From contig CAMIFA010000052.1 in assembly GCA_946221495.1 (NCBI GenBank), positions 1-27,647 on the forward strand: 27,647 bases of DNA, given 5' to 3'. This document shows positions 1 through 9,068 of the stretch, in pieces (positions within the stretch are counted from its first letter, which is position 1; every line of letters begins with the position of its first letter). The notes beneath the pieces were generated by a model. The model worked only from the letters and a program-made list of their open reading frames with translations. It was not told the DNA's origin and searched no databases. Source of the stretch: an uncultured cyanobacterium (lineage in GTDB: Bacteria > Cyanobacteriota > Cyanobacteriia > Cyanobacteriales > Chroococcidiopsidaceae). The position numbers and the translations under genes are program-made.

Positions 1-1743
1 CAAACCATAAGCACCAGCACTAATAGCACGAGAGATTACTGTCTTGGGGTTGAAATTTGCCGCCGAAAAATCACAATTTGTGCTGACAACTTTGCCGCCA
101 TTAGCAATAAAGCTAGCGCTGAACTCTTCTTTAAAAGATTGACTAGCTATACCTTTGGAATCGGCACAAATCGCAATATTTTTGATCCTAGCCGTTCTTA
201 GAGTATAACGCGAGAGAGTTTTAGCTATAGATTTAGCACTGGGAACGGTGCGAAATATGTAGCTGCCAATTCCCGACAGATTTGAAGCATAGCTAGTCGG
301 AGAGATCATTACTAACCCTCCCTGTTGGTACACAGGCGCGGCAGTAAGGGAAGCATCACTAGAGTTGTGTCCTACGACTGCCATAATCCGAGAATCTTTG
401 ACAAAATTAGCAGCTAGATTTTGGGCAATAGTCGGGTCATTATCATCGTTAGCAATCTCTACTTGTAGCAGTCTTCCCTGAATACCACCGCTCTGATTAA
501 TTTCATTTTGAGCTTGAGCTACTCCCCGCAGAATCTCTTGTGCTGAATCTAGGTTACCCCCAATTGGCACACTTACGGCAATTTTGAATACTTGGCGTTG
601 AGCCGCTTTCGCATTGTTTAAGTAAATTAATGCCTCTGGATCATTACGGTTTTGCTGTAGTGATGCTTGCAGCTTGGCGATCGCACTTGTAAAGTCACGA
701 CTTGTAAACGCTGCCACCCCTATTTTTTTATTAGCTGTGCTGTCTGCTGTAACTAAAATTTTGTTTCCTAAACTAATTCGTTCCTGTATATCAGTGGTTA
801 TAGCTGATGACTCAGACGTAACTACAGATTGACTAATAGACGGTTCAACTGTTCGTGTAAGAATTAGTCTTCTAATTAAGAATAAACTACCAATTGCCAG
901 ACACCCAGCAAGAACAACATAAATAAGAAGTAAAATATTTGCTCTTTTTTGTACTATAAATGGAAACTTTGTTTGATATGGTTTTTTAATTTCCGTCGTC
1001 GTAGTGGTATGAGCTTCATTAACAGCTGATGCACTCTCGACATAATTATTAGGTATTGGCTGCGGCGGCTGTTCTAGAGCAAGAGAATTCGGGGTATTTG
1101 GTGGTATATAAGCTTGTGTGTGTTGTTGTAGCGTTTCAATACCAGTGACAATATAACGAACGGCGTAATGAATATAACTCCAACTTTTGGCTTTATGCTG
1201 TTCGGAGTTCTGTCTGTTTTGAGTTTCTGTATCTTCATTCAAAGGAACGAAAATATCTAGCAATTCTCCTTGCTGAAGGGCGGTGTGGCTGTGCTGACGC
1301 ACATCCGCAGGAATTGCTACCCCTGGTTGCGCCCCCCTGTAACTCCACAAGTCTAGGATGATCTTGGTTTCTAGGGAGACTGGCAGGCTGTGTCTATCTA
1401 TTAGTGCTACTGGTCCCTTGTGCAGTAAGGTAAAAATATTTTCGAGTTGAAAAGCAGATAATGGTTCGACTATGTAGTAACAAATGAAATATGGTATATG
1501 GCTGGGAGGATCATGCTCGCCATCGCTATACAACCAGCCAAACAGACATTGATCTGGGTTTATTTGGTGTAAATAAACAGCTTGGTATCCAAAATTTGGT
1601 GGCTTATGAGAATACCAGTGCTGGGCAACCACACGCTGAATAAAGGCTTGCTGGATCTCAATAGGAACCTGCATACTAGCAAGGGTTTTAAATCCTATAC
1701 CAGTAAACCTGGTATAGATAAGTTGACCTAGAAGCACATCCAT
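1..1743 (-). CDS. membrane-anchored ABC-type substrate-binding protein with cytoplasmic N-terminal domain (partial, 3' end missing)
   Basis: The reading frame is open from an ATG at 1743 to the window edge (581 codons). Residues 1-170 (starting MDVLLGQLIYTRFTGIGFKT) form a soluble domain that I recall from other cyanobacterial proteins but cannot name. A low-complexity linker follows, then one hydrophobic helix at about 268-290 (NILLLIYVVLAGCLAIGSLF). A TPR-like pair of helices lies at about 341-380. From about 386 the sequence matches the branched-chain amino-acid type periplasmic-binding fold (Peripla_BP_6): VSVPIGG, QSGGIQGR, VVGHNSSDASLTAAPVY, MISPTS. The likely topology is N-terminus in the cytoplasm and binding domain in the periplasm, so it may be a sensor or tethered receptor rather than a free transporter subunit. 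No permease or ATPase genes are visible nearby. It is divergent from the chemosensory operon. The C-terminal part of the binding domain lies outside the window. Confidence 0.85.
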   Translation of the reverse strand, partial: MDVLLGQLIYTRFTGIGFKTLASMQVPIEIQQAFIQRVVAQHWYSHKPPNFGYQAVYLHQINPDQCLFGWLYSDGEHDPPSHIPYFICYYIVEPLSAFQLENIFTLLHKGPVALIDRHSLPVSLETKIILDLWSYRGAQPGVAIPADVRQHSHTALQQGELLDIFVPLNEDTETQNRQNSEQHKAKSWSYIHYAVRYIVTGIETLQQHTQAYIPPNTPNSLALEQPPQPIPNNYVESASAVNEAHTTTTTEIKKPYQTKFPFIVQKRANILLLIYVVLAGCLAIGSLFLIRRLILTRTVEPSISQSVVTSESSAITTDIQERISLGNKILVTADSTANKKIGVAAFTSRDFTSAIAKLQASLQQNRNDPEALIYLNNAKAAQRQVFKIAVSVPIGGNLDSAQEILRGVAQAQNEINQSGGIQGRLLQVEIANDDNDPTIAQNLAANFVKDSRIMAVVGHNSSDASLTAAPVYQQGGLVMISPTSYASNLSGIGSYIFRTVPSAKSIAKTLSRYTLRTARIKNIAICADSKGIASQSFKEEFSASFIANGGKVVSTNCDFSAANFNPKTVISRAISAGAYGL

Positions 1744-2797
1744 AGTAATTATACAGATAGAAAAACTAGTTTGCTCTAAGAAATCTGGGCTTCCTCAGGC
1801 TTGTCAGGTGAGATACCAAGTATTGTATTGTGATGATTTTTAAAAGTAGAATAATAAATATTAAAGTTGTTAACCTAAAAGTTATTTTAGTCTTATAAAT
1901 TTAATCTCTATAAACCAAAAATTAAATAAACAATGATGTTAGGAAAATTTAACTGCAACAAAATGTTACATTTCCTAGATATTACCTTCAAAAAATCTCA
2001 ATTTTTTAGCAATTATCTTGGATATCACTGCGTGATTGTGATTTTCAATACATTTTGATATGCTTATTAACTTCCTAAATGCTATTTATCATATTGAAAC
2101 TACTGAAGATAAAAAAGAGCAGTCTACCTTTATTAAAAAATTATTTTCAATTACTATTTATTAACACCCTAGTTCATCCTGCGATCGCTCAGTTTGTTTT
2201 ACCCAGTGAGATCGCTTATATCTAAAAATCTTTACTAGCTTTGTAGTGACAACTACGCAGTTTTAGCCAAAACCAATAATGTGTAACCAACTATAAATAC
2301 CGCATAAACTATTGTTACTAGGGGGTGCGATTAGTTGGATAAATATTGTTACAAGTAGCTGGATATGATCAAGAAGTGCTTATTCCTAAGTGCGATCGCC
2401 TTTCCTACCAAATGCCATCAATGGCTGGTACTATTGCCACTCAAGCGGCAAAATCACGCATAACGATTAAAGCTGATCAGACGCGATAGAGATCGTAAGT
2501 GGCAGTTATACTTCTTTAAATATATCCAAATAAAGTATAAATTTTTACTAATTTGCACGTAAATATTCGATACTACTTTAGACTAATAATACACTCAATC
2601 AACAGGTGCGCCGTTAGAATGCCTATGGAGTTGATGCAATGTTAAATATTGAATAGTTTTGAAAATTTACATCATAATCTTAAGGAGACAAGTTTATTTA
2701 ATTACACAAATTCAGGTATAAATATTAAAAGTAATCGACTACATCAAATAGGTTAATCTATTGCAAATAACATCGTTCTCAATTAAAAAATAGCTAA
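1744..2797. other. long AT-rich intergenic region between divergent genes
   Basis: About 1.05 kb separates the divergent binding-protein gene and the chemosensory operon, so promoters for both should lie here. It is strongly AT-rich with scattered HIP1-like sites (for example near 2183 and 2392). I see no convincing promoter boxes and no RNA gene. The only coding-like stretch is a 47-codon frame at 2346-2489 (TTG start, TAG stop) whose product includes DQEVLIPKCDRLSYQMPS. I do not recognise it, and it may be a gene relic or chance. Confidence 0.5.
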
Positions 2798-3163
2798 ATG
2801 AAAACTGTTTTAGTTGTTGAAGATTCGCAAACTGACCAACGTTTAATTGTGGCTTTACTACAACAAGTTGGTTTAAAAGTGCCTGTAGTTAACTCTGCGG
2901 AATCTGCTTGGAGTTGGCTAACAGCCAATAGTCATCCTGACTTAATAGTCTTAGATATTGTCATGCCTGGTTTAAGCGGCTTAGATTTGTGCCGCCAGAT
3001 TCGGGCGCATCCGAACTTGAAAAGTATACCAATAATCTTTTGTTCTTCAAAAGACCAAGAATTCGATCAGTTTTGGGCGCTACGACAAGGGGGGAATGCC
3101 TACATTACAAAACCTTTTGCCCCCCTTGATTTGGTGCAGACGGTTTGCAACTATCTTAATTAG
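2798..3163 (+). CDS. CheY/PilH-like single-domain response regulator
   Basis: The 121-residue protein is a complete receiver domain with no output domain. The acidic pocket is E8-D9, the phospho-acceptor is D53 in VLDIVMPG, and the conserved lysine is K105 in ITKPF. It is the first gene of the chemosensory operon, 25 bp before the CheW gene, the position held by PixH/HmpB in other cyanobacterial loci. It probably receives phosphate from the CheA hybrid encoded two genes downstream and acts on the type IV pilus machinery or as a phosphate sink. No PatA-like (PixG/HmpA) gene precedes it, although one usually does in related loci. No clear ribosome-binding site is seen, and the ATG is the first one in frame. 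Confidence 0.92.
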   Translation: MKTVLVVEDSQTDQRLIVALLQQVGLKVPVVNSAESAWSWLTANSHPDLIVLDIVMPGLSGLDLCRQIRAHPNLKSIPIIFCSSKDQEFDQFWALRQGGNAYITKPFAPLDLVQTVCNYLN

Positions 3164-3188
3164 TAGTAAATTTTTTGCAGAGTATGCC

Positions 3189-3677
3189 ATGCTGATCGAC
3201 TATTTTCACGTACAGCTGCGGCAATCAATAGGAGTCCTACTACCTCTAAGCAGCACGATAGAAGTAATTACTTTAAATCCTAGAGAAATTTGTCCAATTC
3301 CAGGAGTACCACCTGCTGTATTAGGAGTAGTAAATCAGCGTGGCAAGTTGCTATGGGTTATAGAATTAAGCGATCTACTAGGGCTAGCACCGTTGCCTAA
3401 ACAAGTAAGGTTGCAGCATAATTTGATACTAGTAGTGCTGGCTTCTAGGGCAGCAGATGCTGCTATCAGACAAAGCGCTCAAATTGCTTGTGTAGTATCG
3501 ACTCTGTCGGGAGTCGTTACTTTAGATCCACAAAAATTTCAACCAGGATCGGCAAACTCTCCAATTCATAGCTCTTTTTTATCTGGTGTAGCTGAAATTA
3601 ACCAATCAGTTGGCGTACTCAATGTTAATGCAGTTTTAGCTTCGCTATCTTCGACTCCTAATTTGGTATCTCTATGA
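3189..3677 (+). CDS. CheW-like adaptor protein (PixI/HmpC type)
   Basis: This is a CheW domain adaptor that couples the receptor to the CheA kinase. The sequence carries the family pattern: an N-terminal strand (GVLLPLSSTIEVITL), the region ICPIPGVPPAVLGVVNQRG, and LLWVIELSDLLGL. The frame is open further upstream to an ATG at 3096, but that extension overlaps the receiver gene and gives non-homologous residues. I therefore choose the ATG at 3189 (MLIDYFHVQ), giving 162 residues. The 3' end overlaps the receptor gene by ATGA (3674-3677), a sign of translational coupling. CheW proteins are usually about 150-180 residues, so this one is full length. Confidence 0.9.
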   Translation: MLIDYFHVQLRQSIGVLLPLSSTIEVITLNPREICPIPGVPPAVLGVVNQRGKLLWVIELSDLLGLAPLPKQVRLQHNLILVVLASRAADAAIRQSAQIACVVSTLSGVVTLDPQKFQPGSANSPIHSSFLSGVAEINQSVGVLNVNAVLASLSSTPNLVSL

Positions 3678-6415
3678 CAGCAACGAGTAAAGGCTATCCT
3701 AATACTTCTATTCCTCAAAGTATTGAGGCGCTTACAGCTGAGGTTGAACGCGATCCTACAGATTTAGTAGCTAAAATTACTCTCGCCAACGCTTTAGAAC
3801 AGTCAGGAGAGGTTAAAAAGGCAGTTGCTCTCTATCAAGAAGTAGTCACTTTAGATCAAGAGGGAGTTTACGGTTCCGTTTCCCGAAAGGCGCTGGAAGC
3901 TATAGAGGCTTCTAAGCCTTTGTCTAAGTCCCCGCGTCCTATATACAGCTATAGGAGCGGTAGTTACGGCGCTCAAGCTTACTCAGAGCATCAGCCACAA
4001 GAAACAATTAATTCTCCCACTTTAGTGCAACGCCTACGTCAAGGCTGGCACAACTTAAACCTTCAAACCAAGCTCATTATTTTGCTGGTGGGTAGTGCTG
4101 CCCTACCTGTAATTGCAGTCACCCAAGGGTTAGTTACCATTAATAAAGAGCGTTTATTGAATGATTTACAATTATCTCTGCAACAGCAAGGAAAAACTTT
4201 TGTAGAAGAGTATGTCCTTTGGACACAGGTAGAAAGTCAATCACAAGCAGAGAATTTAGCTCAAGTTGTAGAAGCTACGGGGATTGATTTAAGTAACTCT
4301 GCTGAGATAGCAATTCGTCGTGACTTTCTGCAAAATTTCCTCAGAATTGAGAATGGTGCAGAGCCTGAAATTAATAAAAATTTTAAAATTCTCACTGATG
4401 CTCAAGGTAGGACAGTTGCTCAGGATATTCAAATTCTGAATCAGGATGCTTCTAGTAACTCACTACAGCCATTAGATAAATTATTACCCAAGCCGAAATA
4501 TCGCCCAGTGTCTCTGCCAGTAGGAATTTATCTGGGAGATATACCGATTATAAAAAATGCCTTGAGAACTAAACGTCCATTGTCGGGGATGGAGTTGCTC
4601 AAAAGCGAACCACTGCAACGTTTAGGGCTAGAAAAACAAGCTGATATTGGTTTGAGCAAACAACCTAATCTTAACTCCCGAGGATCAACGGTTCCTTTTC
4701 CCCAAGGAACTTATGACATTGATGGAGGCAAAGTAGGCTTAACGAGCATAGCTGTTTATCCAATCAAAATTAACAACAAGTTAGTCGGAACTGCGATCGT
4801 CGGCACACTCCTAAACCGTAACTATGGATTAGTCGATAAATTCTCGCAAAAATATAACGTGCTTGCTACTGTGTTTGCTCAAGATTGGCGAGTGACTACG
4901 AATATTCCAAATCCGGATAACCAAACTAGGGCAATTGGCACGCGGGTTGCCCGGGAAGTGGCAGCGAATGTTCTTAATCAAGGGCGTAATTTTATTGGTG
5001 AGACAAATATTGTTGGTAAGCAGTATCTAACTTTTTATACACCTCTGTATGACCACCAAAAAGAACTCAATTCAATTGAGGCAAAGCCTATAGGAATGGC
5101 TTTTATTGGTGAACCTTTAGAGCAAATAGAGAGTAACTTAATAAACCAACAACTGATTGGCTATGGCATAGGGGGCGGCTTTTTGCTACTAGCTGGTTTA
5201 GTAGCAATTCCAATTGCTAACTCTTTTTCTCGTCCTCTGCGGCGTTTAGCTAATTTTGCTCAACAGGTGGAAACTGGGGAACAAGGGGTAAGACTAGCAG
5301 CTACCTCTCGTCGAGATGAAATTGGTATTCTATCCCGCCAATTGAATGCAATGACAGCCAGTATTGAAGCAAACTTAGAGGCGGCTCGTCAACAAGAAGC
5401 GCTACAGCGTCAAGGAAAAGAAAATTTGCAGCAAGGCATGATTGATTTGTTACTTGATATTGAAGGAGCGCAACAAGGAGATTTAACTGTTAGGGCTAAG
5501 GTGCAAGAATCTCAAATGGGTTCAATTGCTGATGCTTTTAATGCTGTTATTTCTAGCCTGCGTCAGATTGTAATTCAAGTACAAACTGCTGCTAGCTTGG
5601 TGAATAAATCTGCGTTTGAAAATGAAGCTTCTGTACAAAGATTAGCAAACGAGGCAACAATCCAAGCCAAAGTTTTGGCTGAAGCCCAGACTTCTGTAGA
5701 GGAAATAAGTGACTCAATTGTGTCTGTGGCTGACTCAACTCAAGAAGCTGCCTCTATCGCCCGTGAAGCTTTGGTTTCTGCCCAAGATGGGGATAAAACT
5801 ATAAATCAAACTGTTGATAGTATTGACAATATCCGCGCTAGTGTTGCTGAAACTACCAAAAAGGCGAAGCGTCTGGCGGAATCTTCCCAAGAAATTTCCA
5901 GAATTGTTAGCATTATCTCCGGAATTTCGGAGAGAACGAATATTTTAGCCTTCAACGCTTCAATTGAAGCCTCTCGAGCTGGAGAACATGGGCAAGGCTT
6001 CCGCGTAGTTGCAGATGAAGTAAGGCGTTTGGCGGAACAAGTTACAGACTCTACCAAAGAAATTGCCCAACTAGTAAATACAATTCAGCAGGAAACTAGC
6101 GATGTGCTGCAAACTATGGAAGGTAGCACTATACAGATAGCAACTGGAACACTCCAGGTAGCAAAAACCAAGCAAACACTCCAAGGACTAGCTGACATTA
6201 GCAAAAGAATCGACTTCCTGCTGCAAGCTATATCTACAAATACTATTTCCCAAGCTCAAACCTCTAAAATGGTTAACCAAACTATTCAAGAGGTTACAGC
6301 GATCGCTTCTACAACTGCTGATGAATCTGCAATTGTTTTGTCTTCACTCAACCAGCTAGTTGCAGTTGCGGAAGCACTCCAAAATTCTGTATCTCGATTC
6401 CGGGTAGAAAAATAA
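3674..6415 (+). CDS. methyl-accepting chemotaxis receptor with N-terminal TPR and periplasmic Cache-like domain (PilJ/HmpD type)
   Basis: The 913-residue transmembrane receptor is organised as follows. A cytoplasmic TPR-like segment lies at about 10-85 (LANALEQSGEVKKAVALYQEV). TM1 is at about 127-156 and TM2 at about 494-518. Between them lies a periplasmic region of about 340 residues that resembles a Cache fold, with GLTSIAVYPIKINNKLVGTA and RAIGTRVAREV followed by FIGETNIVGKQYLTFYTPL. HAMP (about 519-570) and a second HAMP-like segment (about 592-645, QQGDLTVRAKV) lead to the signalling coiled coil. The hairpin tip at about 749-790 is well conserved (ERTNILAFNASIEASRAGE, then VVADEVRRLAEQ). 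There is no GAF or phytochrome-like module, unlike PixJ. It is coupled to cheW by an ATGA overlap and sits 1 bp before cheA. It probably senses a small ligand and feeds the adjacent CheA. Confidence 0.93.
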   Translation: MTATSKGYPNTSIPQSIEALTAEVERDPTDLVAKITLANALEQSGEVKKAVALYQEVVTLDQEGVYGSVSRKALEAIEASKPLSKSPRPIYSYRSGSYGAQAYSEHQPQETINSPTLVQRLRQGWHNLNLQTKLIILLVGSAALPVIAVTQGLVTINKERLLNDLQLSLQQQGKTFVEEYVLWTQVESQSQAENLAQVVEATGIDLSNSAEIAIRRDFLQNFLRIENGAEPEINKNFKILTDAQGRTVAQDIQILNQDASSNSLQPLDKLLPKPKYRPVSLPVGIYLGDIPIIKNALRTKRPLSGMELLKSEPLQRLGLEKQADIGLSKQPNLNSRGSTVPFPQGTYDIDGGKVGLTSIAVYPIKINNKLVGTAIVGTLLNRNYGLVDKFSQKYNVLATVFAQDWRVTTNIPNPDNQTRAIGTRVAREVAANVLNQGRNFIGETNIVGKQYLTFYTPLYDHQKELNSIEAKPIGMAFIGEPLEQIESNLINQQLIGYGIGGGFLLLAGLVAIPIANSFSRPLRRLANFAQQVETGEQGVRLAATSRRDEIGILSRQLNAMTASIEANLEAARQQEALQRQGKENLQQGMIDLLLDIEGAQQGDLTVRAKVQESQMGSIADAFNAVISSLRQIVIQVQTAASLVNKSAFENEASVQRLANEATIQAKVLAEAQTSVEEISDSIVSVADSTQEAASIAREALVSAQDGDKTINQTVDSIDNIRASVAETTKKAKRLAESSQEISRIVSIISGISERTNILAFNASIEASRAGEHGQGFRVVADEVRRLAEQVTDSTKEIAQLVNTIQQETSDVLQTMEGSTIQIATGTLQVAKTKQTLQGLADISKRIDFLLQAISTNTISQAQTSKMVNQTIQEVTAIASTTADESAIVLSSLNQLVAVAEALQNSVSRFRVEK

Positions 6416-6416
6416 T

Positions 6417-9041
6417 ATGGTGCTGGATGCTGCAAGCTTAGAGGCAATTATTCAAGAAATACGCACTTGCTTCTTATCCGAAGATGCTCCAGATCATTTA
6501 ACTGTTCTAGAGCAGGGGATTGAGCAGTTACGTTCAAGTGCTGATCTTGATTCAGCCCAATACAACGCTTTAATGCGAGCAGCACACTCTTTGAAAGGTG
6601 GCTCAGGTCTAGCTCAATTATCAACTTTAAGTCGCTTGGCACATAAGCTAGAAGATTTACTGGAGGCGCTGCACCAAGGGCGCGTACAACAGCAGGAGTT
6701 CGCTTATGAACTTTTAGCTGTTAGTATTGATCAAATTAAAAGTTTAATAGCTGACTCTACAAGTGGTGATCCTGTAGTAGCAGAAACAAATCTTTTACCC
6801 GCGATCGCTACTTTAGAGAATTTTCTTTCAGAACTGCCGCCCCAGCAATCTAGCTTAAAAGTTAAAAGTAACCAAGATCAACCAGAAGCGACTTTTTTGA
6901 AAATAGCTTTAGAAGTTGACTTAGAAAAATCTCTGCAAAAAGTTGAGCGGTTACTTGATTCTGACACACTAGAACCAACAGCCTTGCAGCAGGCACTGAT
7001 CGCACTTAGAGAAGAATGTACAGTTTTAGGGCAGGCTCTGAATCTAACTTGGTTAACTAACAGCGCCAACGTAGTCACCAGCGCCCTTGCTCAACCAAAT
7101 CCCCAGTTGAAGGCGATCGCGATCACCGCAATTACTGATCTGCGTGAACAAAGATTACAAGCTCTATCCCAGGCTTCCCCTGATATCCAACTTCCAGCAG
7201 AAGCACAGCAGCCTGTTACCCCTCCTGAGCAGAGTAAAGCTGACTTAATAATTCCAGATCAAAGTATTGATCTTAATTTACGAATTCCAGTTTCTCGACT
7301 GGATCGGATGCACAACAATGTAGGCGAACTGTTCATTAGTTATGAACGTCTTTCTCTTTATCAAGAACAATTACAGCAAATTGATTCAACTCTCAAAAAA
7401 CGTGCGGCTCAACTGCATCCCATTAGTGAGCAAGTGCAGAACTTTTATGAGCTAGCAACAGCAGAGACAAAACATGAAAACTCTACTTCGCCTTCCCCAG
7501 AATTAAATCAATCTTCTCAGCTACATAACACACTCCAAGACTTGCAAGAACTGATGGTGCAAGTGCAGGAAGCTAGAGCCGATGTTGGGCTAATTACCAA
7601 TGAATTTCGGGAAGCACTTGGGCAATTACGCCAGCAATTAAATGGTTTGCATCAAGACTTGACTCAGTCGCGTCTAGTGCCATTTGGATTATTAGCTGAA
7701 CAGTTTATTGCACCATTACAAACATTCAACCAGCAGTATCATAAATCTGCTCAGTTAGCAGTTGTCGGTAAGGAAACGCTGATCGACCAAGTAATTGTAG
7801 AGCAATTAAAAATTCCTTTAACTCATTTAATTCGTAATGCTTTTGATCATGGAATTGAAACACCAGCAGAACGCATAGCGTTAAATAAGCCAGAGAATTC
7901 CTATATCACTTTATCTGCTACTATTTCAGGTAATTCAATGACGATCGCCATTGCTGATGATGGTCGGGGTATTGATCTAAAAGCAGTTCACCAACGAGCT
8001 GTTGATTTTGGCTTATCTAGTCACGAGCCAGCACTACCGGAACAAATTCTGCAATTTATATTCACACCTGGCTTTTCTACGGCGGCAACAGTTACTGCTC
8101 TTTCTGGTCGGGGTGTGGGTTTAGATATTGTTAAACTGCAAGTAGAACGACTGCGAGGCTCAATAGAAGTCACAAGTACACCAGGACAGGGAACGAAATT
8201 TACAATTAATATTCCCTTGACTTTGAATATTTTGCCTTTGTTACTATGCAGCTGTCAGCAACAAACCTTAGCAATTCCTTCAACTAAGGTAATCGAGATC
8301 ATCTCTTTGGCTGATCATAAGCCTATAGATACAAATACAATTACTTGGCGCGATCGCTCGCTGAGTGTGTACCCGATTATGCAATTACTTCCCTACAGAC
8401 AAGCACTATCACCGCCATCTCAAAACCCGCATTTAGCTGTTGTCCTTGACGTTAATGGTAAGGAAGTGGCGATCGCTGTAGACTTTTTGTTAGGAGAGCG
8501 GGAATTAGTTTTTAAAGCTTTTGATCCAATAGTTAAAGTACCGCCATATATTTCCGGTTGTACTGTATTAGGTACAGGTGAGGTTGTACCAGTGCTATCT
8601 CCAGATGATTTGAGTGAGTTGCTCGTCGCACCACCTTCTGACGTTACTCCTACCTCTAATAGTAGCGATCGCCCTTTTAAAATCTTAATTGTTGATGATT
8701 CAATTGCGTTTCGCAGAGTTTTAGAACGGATGCTGACGCAATCCGGATATCAAGTAGTGCAGTGTCGCAATGGCAAAGAAGCTTTAGAAAAGCTCAAGCA
8801 ACTAAGTGAAAAATTTGATTTAGTAATATCCGATATTGAAATGCCGCGTTTAGATGGTTTTGGATTACTAGCAGAAATTCGCGCGCTTCCTCAGTGGCGT
8901 AAGTTAGCTGTTGTAATGTTAACTTCGCGGGAAAATGATCTTTATCGCCGAAAAGCAATTAATTTAGGAGCAACAGCTTATTTTACCAAGCCTTTTCGTC
9001 CAGAACAGTTACTCAAGGCGATCGCGGCACTGTTAACATGA
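6417..9041 (+). CDS. CheA-type hybrid histidine kinase with C-terminal receiver (PixL/HmpE type)
   Basis: The 874-residue kinase has these domains in order. An HPt domain at about 1-110 carries phospho-His57 in RAAHSLKGGSG. A degenerate helical region at about 160-235 follows. The dimerisation region starts near 295 (SRLDRMHNNVGELF). The ATPase domain has the N box near 468-481 (LIRNAFDHGIE), the G1 box near 512-518 (ADDGRGID) and the G2 box near 561-572 (SGRGVGLDIVK). A CheW-like regulatory domain lies at about 605-735. The C-terminal receiver at about 752-873 has DD near 758, acceptor D806 (SDIEMP) and K in FTKPF. All catalytic motifs are intact. It starts 1 bp after the receptor stop. It should autophosphorylate on His57 and donate to its own receiver and to the CheY-like proteins of the operon. 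Confidence 0.94.
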   Translation: MVLDAASLEAIIQEIRTCFLSEDAPDHLTVLEQGIEQLRSSADLDSAQYNALMRAAHSLKGGSGLAQLSTLSRLAHKLEDLLEALHQGRVQQQEFAYELLAVSIDQIKSLIADSTSGDPVVAETNLLPAIATLENFLSELPPQQSSLKVKSNQDQPEATFLKIALEVDLEKSLQKVERLLDSDTLEPTALQQALIALREECTVLGQALNLTWLTNSANVVTSALAQPNPQLKAIAITAITDLREQRLQALSQASPDIQLPAEAQQPVTPPEQSKADLIIPDQSIDLNLRIPVSRLDRMHNNVGELFISYERLSLYQEQLQQIDSTLKKRAAQLHPISEQVQNFYELATAETKHENSTSPSPELNQSSQLHNTLQDLQELMVQVQEARADVGLITNEFREALGQLRQQLNGLHQDLTQSRLVPFGLLAEQFIAPLQTFNQQYHKSAQLAVVGKETLIDQVIVEQLKIPLTHLIRNAFDHGIETPAERIALNKPENSYITLSATISGNSMTIAIADDGRGIDLKAVHQRAVDFGLSSHEPALPEQILQFIFTPGFSTAATVTALSGRGVGLDIVKLQVERLRGSIEVTSTPGQGTKFTINIPLTLNILPLLLCSCQQQTLAIPSTKVIEIISLADHKPIDTNTITWRDRSLSVYPIMQLLPYRQALSPPSQNPHLAVVLDVNGKEVAIAVDFLLGERELVFKAFDPIVKVPPYISGCTVLGTGEVVPVLSPDDLSELLVAPPSDVTPTSNSSDRPFKILIVDDSIAFRRVLERMLTQSGYQVVQCRNGKEALEKLKQLSEKFDLVISDIEMPRLDGFGLLAEIRALPQWRKLAVVMLTSRENDLYRRKAINLGATAYFTKPFRPEQLLKAIAALLT

Positions 9042-9055
9042 AGGGCATATAACTT

Positions 9056-9060
9056 GAAGG
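9056..9060 (+). promoter_or_regulatory. ribosome-binding site deciding the start of the next gene
   Basis: GAAGG at 9056-9060 sits 8 bp before the ATG at 9069. It supports that ATG over the upstream in-frame TTG at 9054, which overlaps the motif itself. Confidence 0.55.
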
Positions 9061-9068
9061 TTCGATCA

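Noticed and set aside
3096..3188. N-terminal extension of the CheW gene
   Set aside because: It overlaps the receiver gene in another frame and adds residues unlike CheW. The ATG at 3189 gives the family N-terminus.
5806..6057. 83-codon minus-strand frame within the receptor gene
   Set aside because: It is antisense to the highly conserved receptor signalling tip, so it is explained by that gene.
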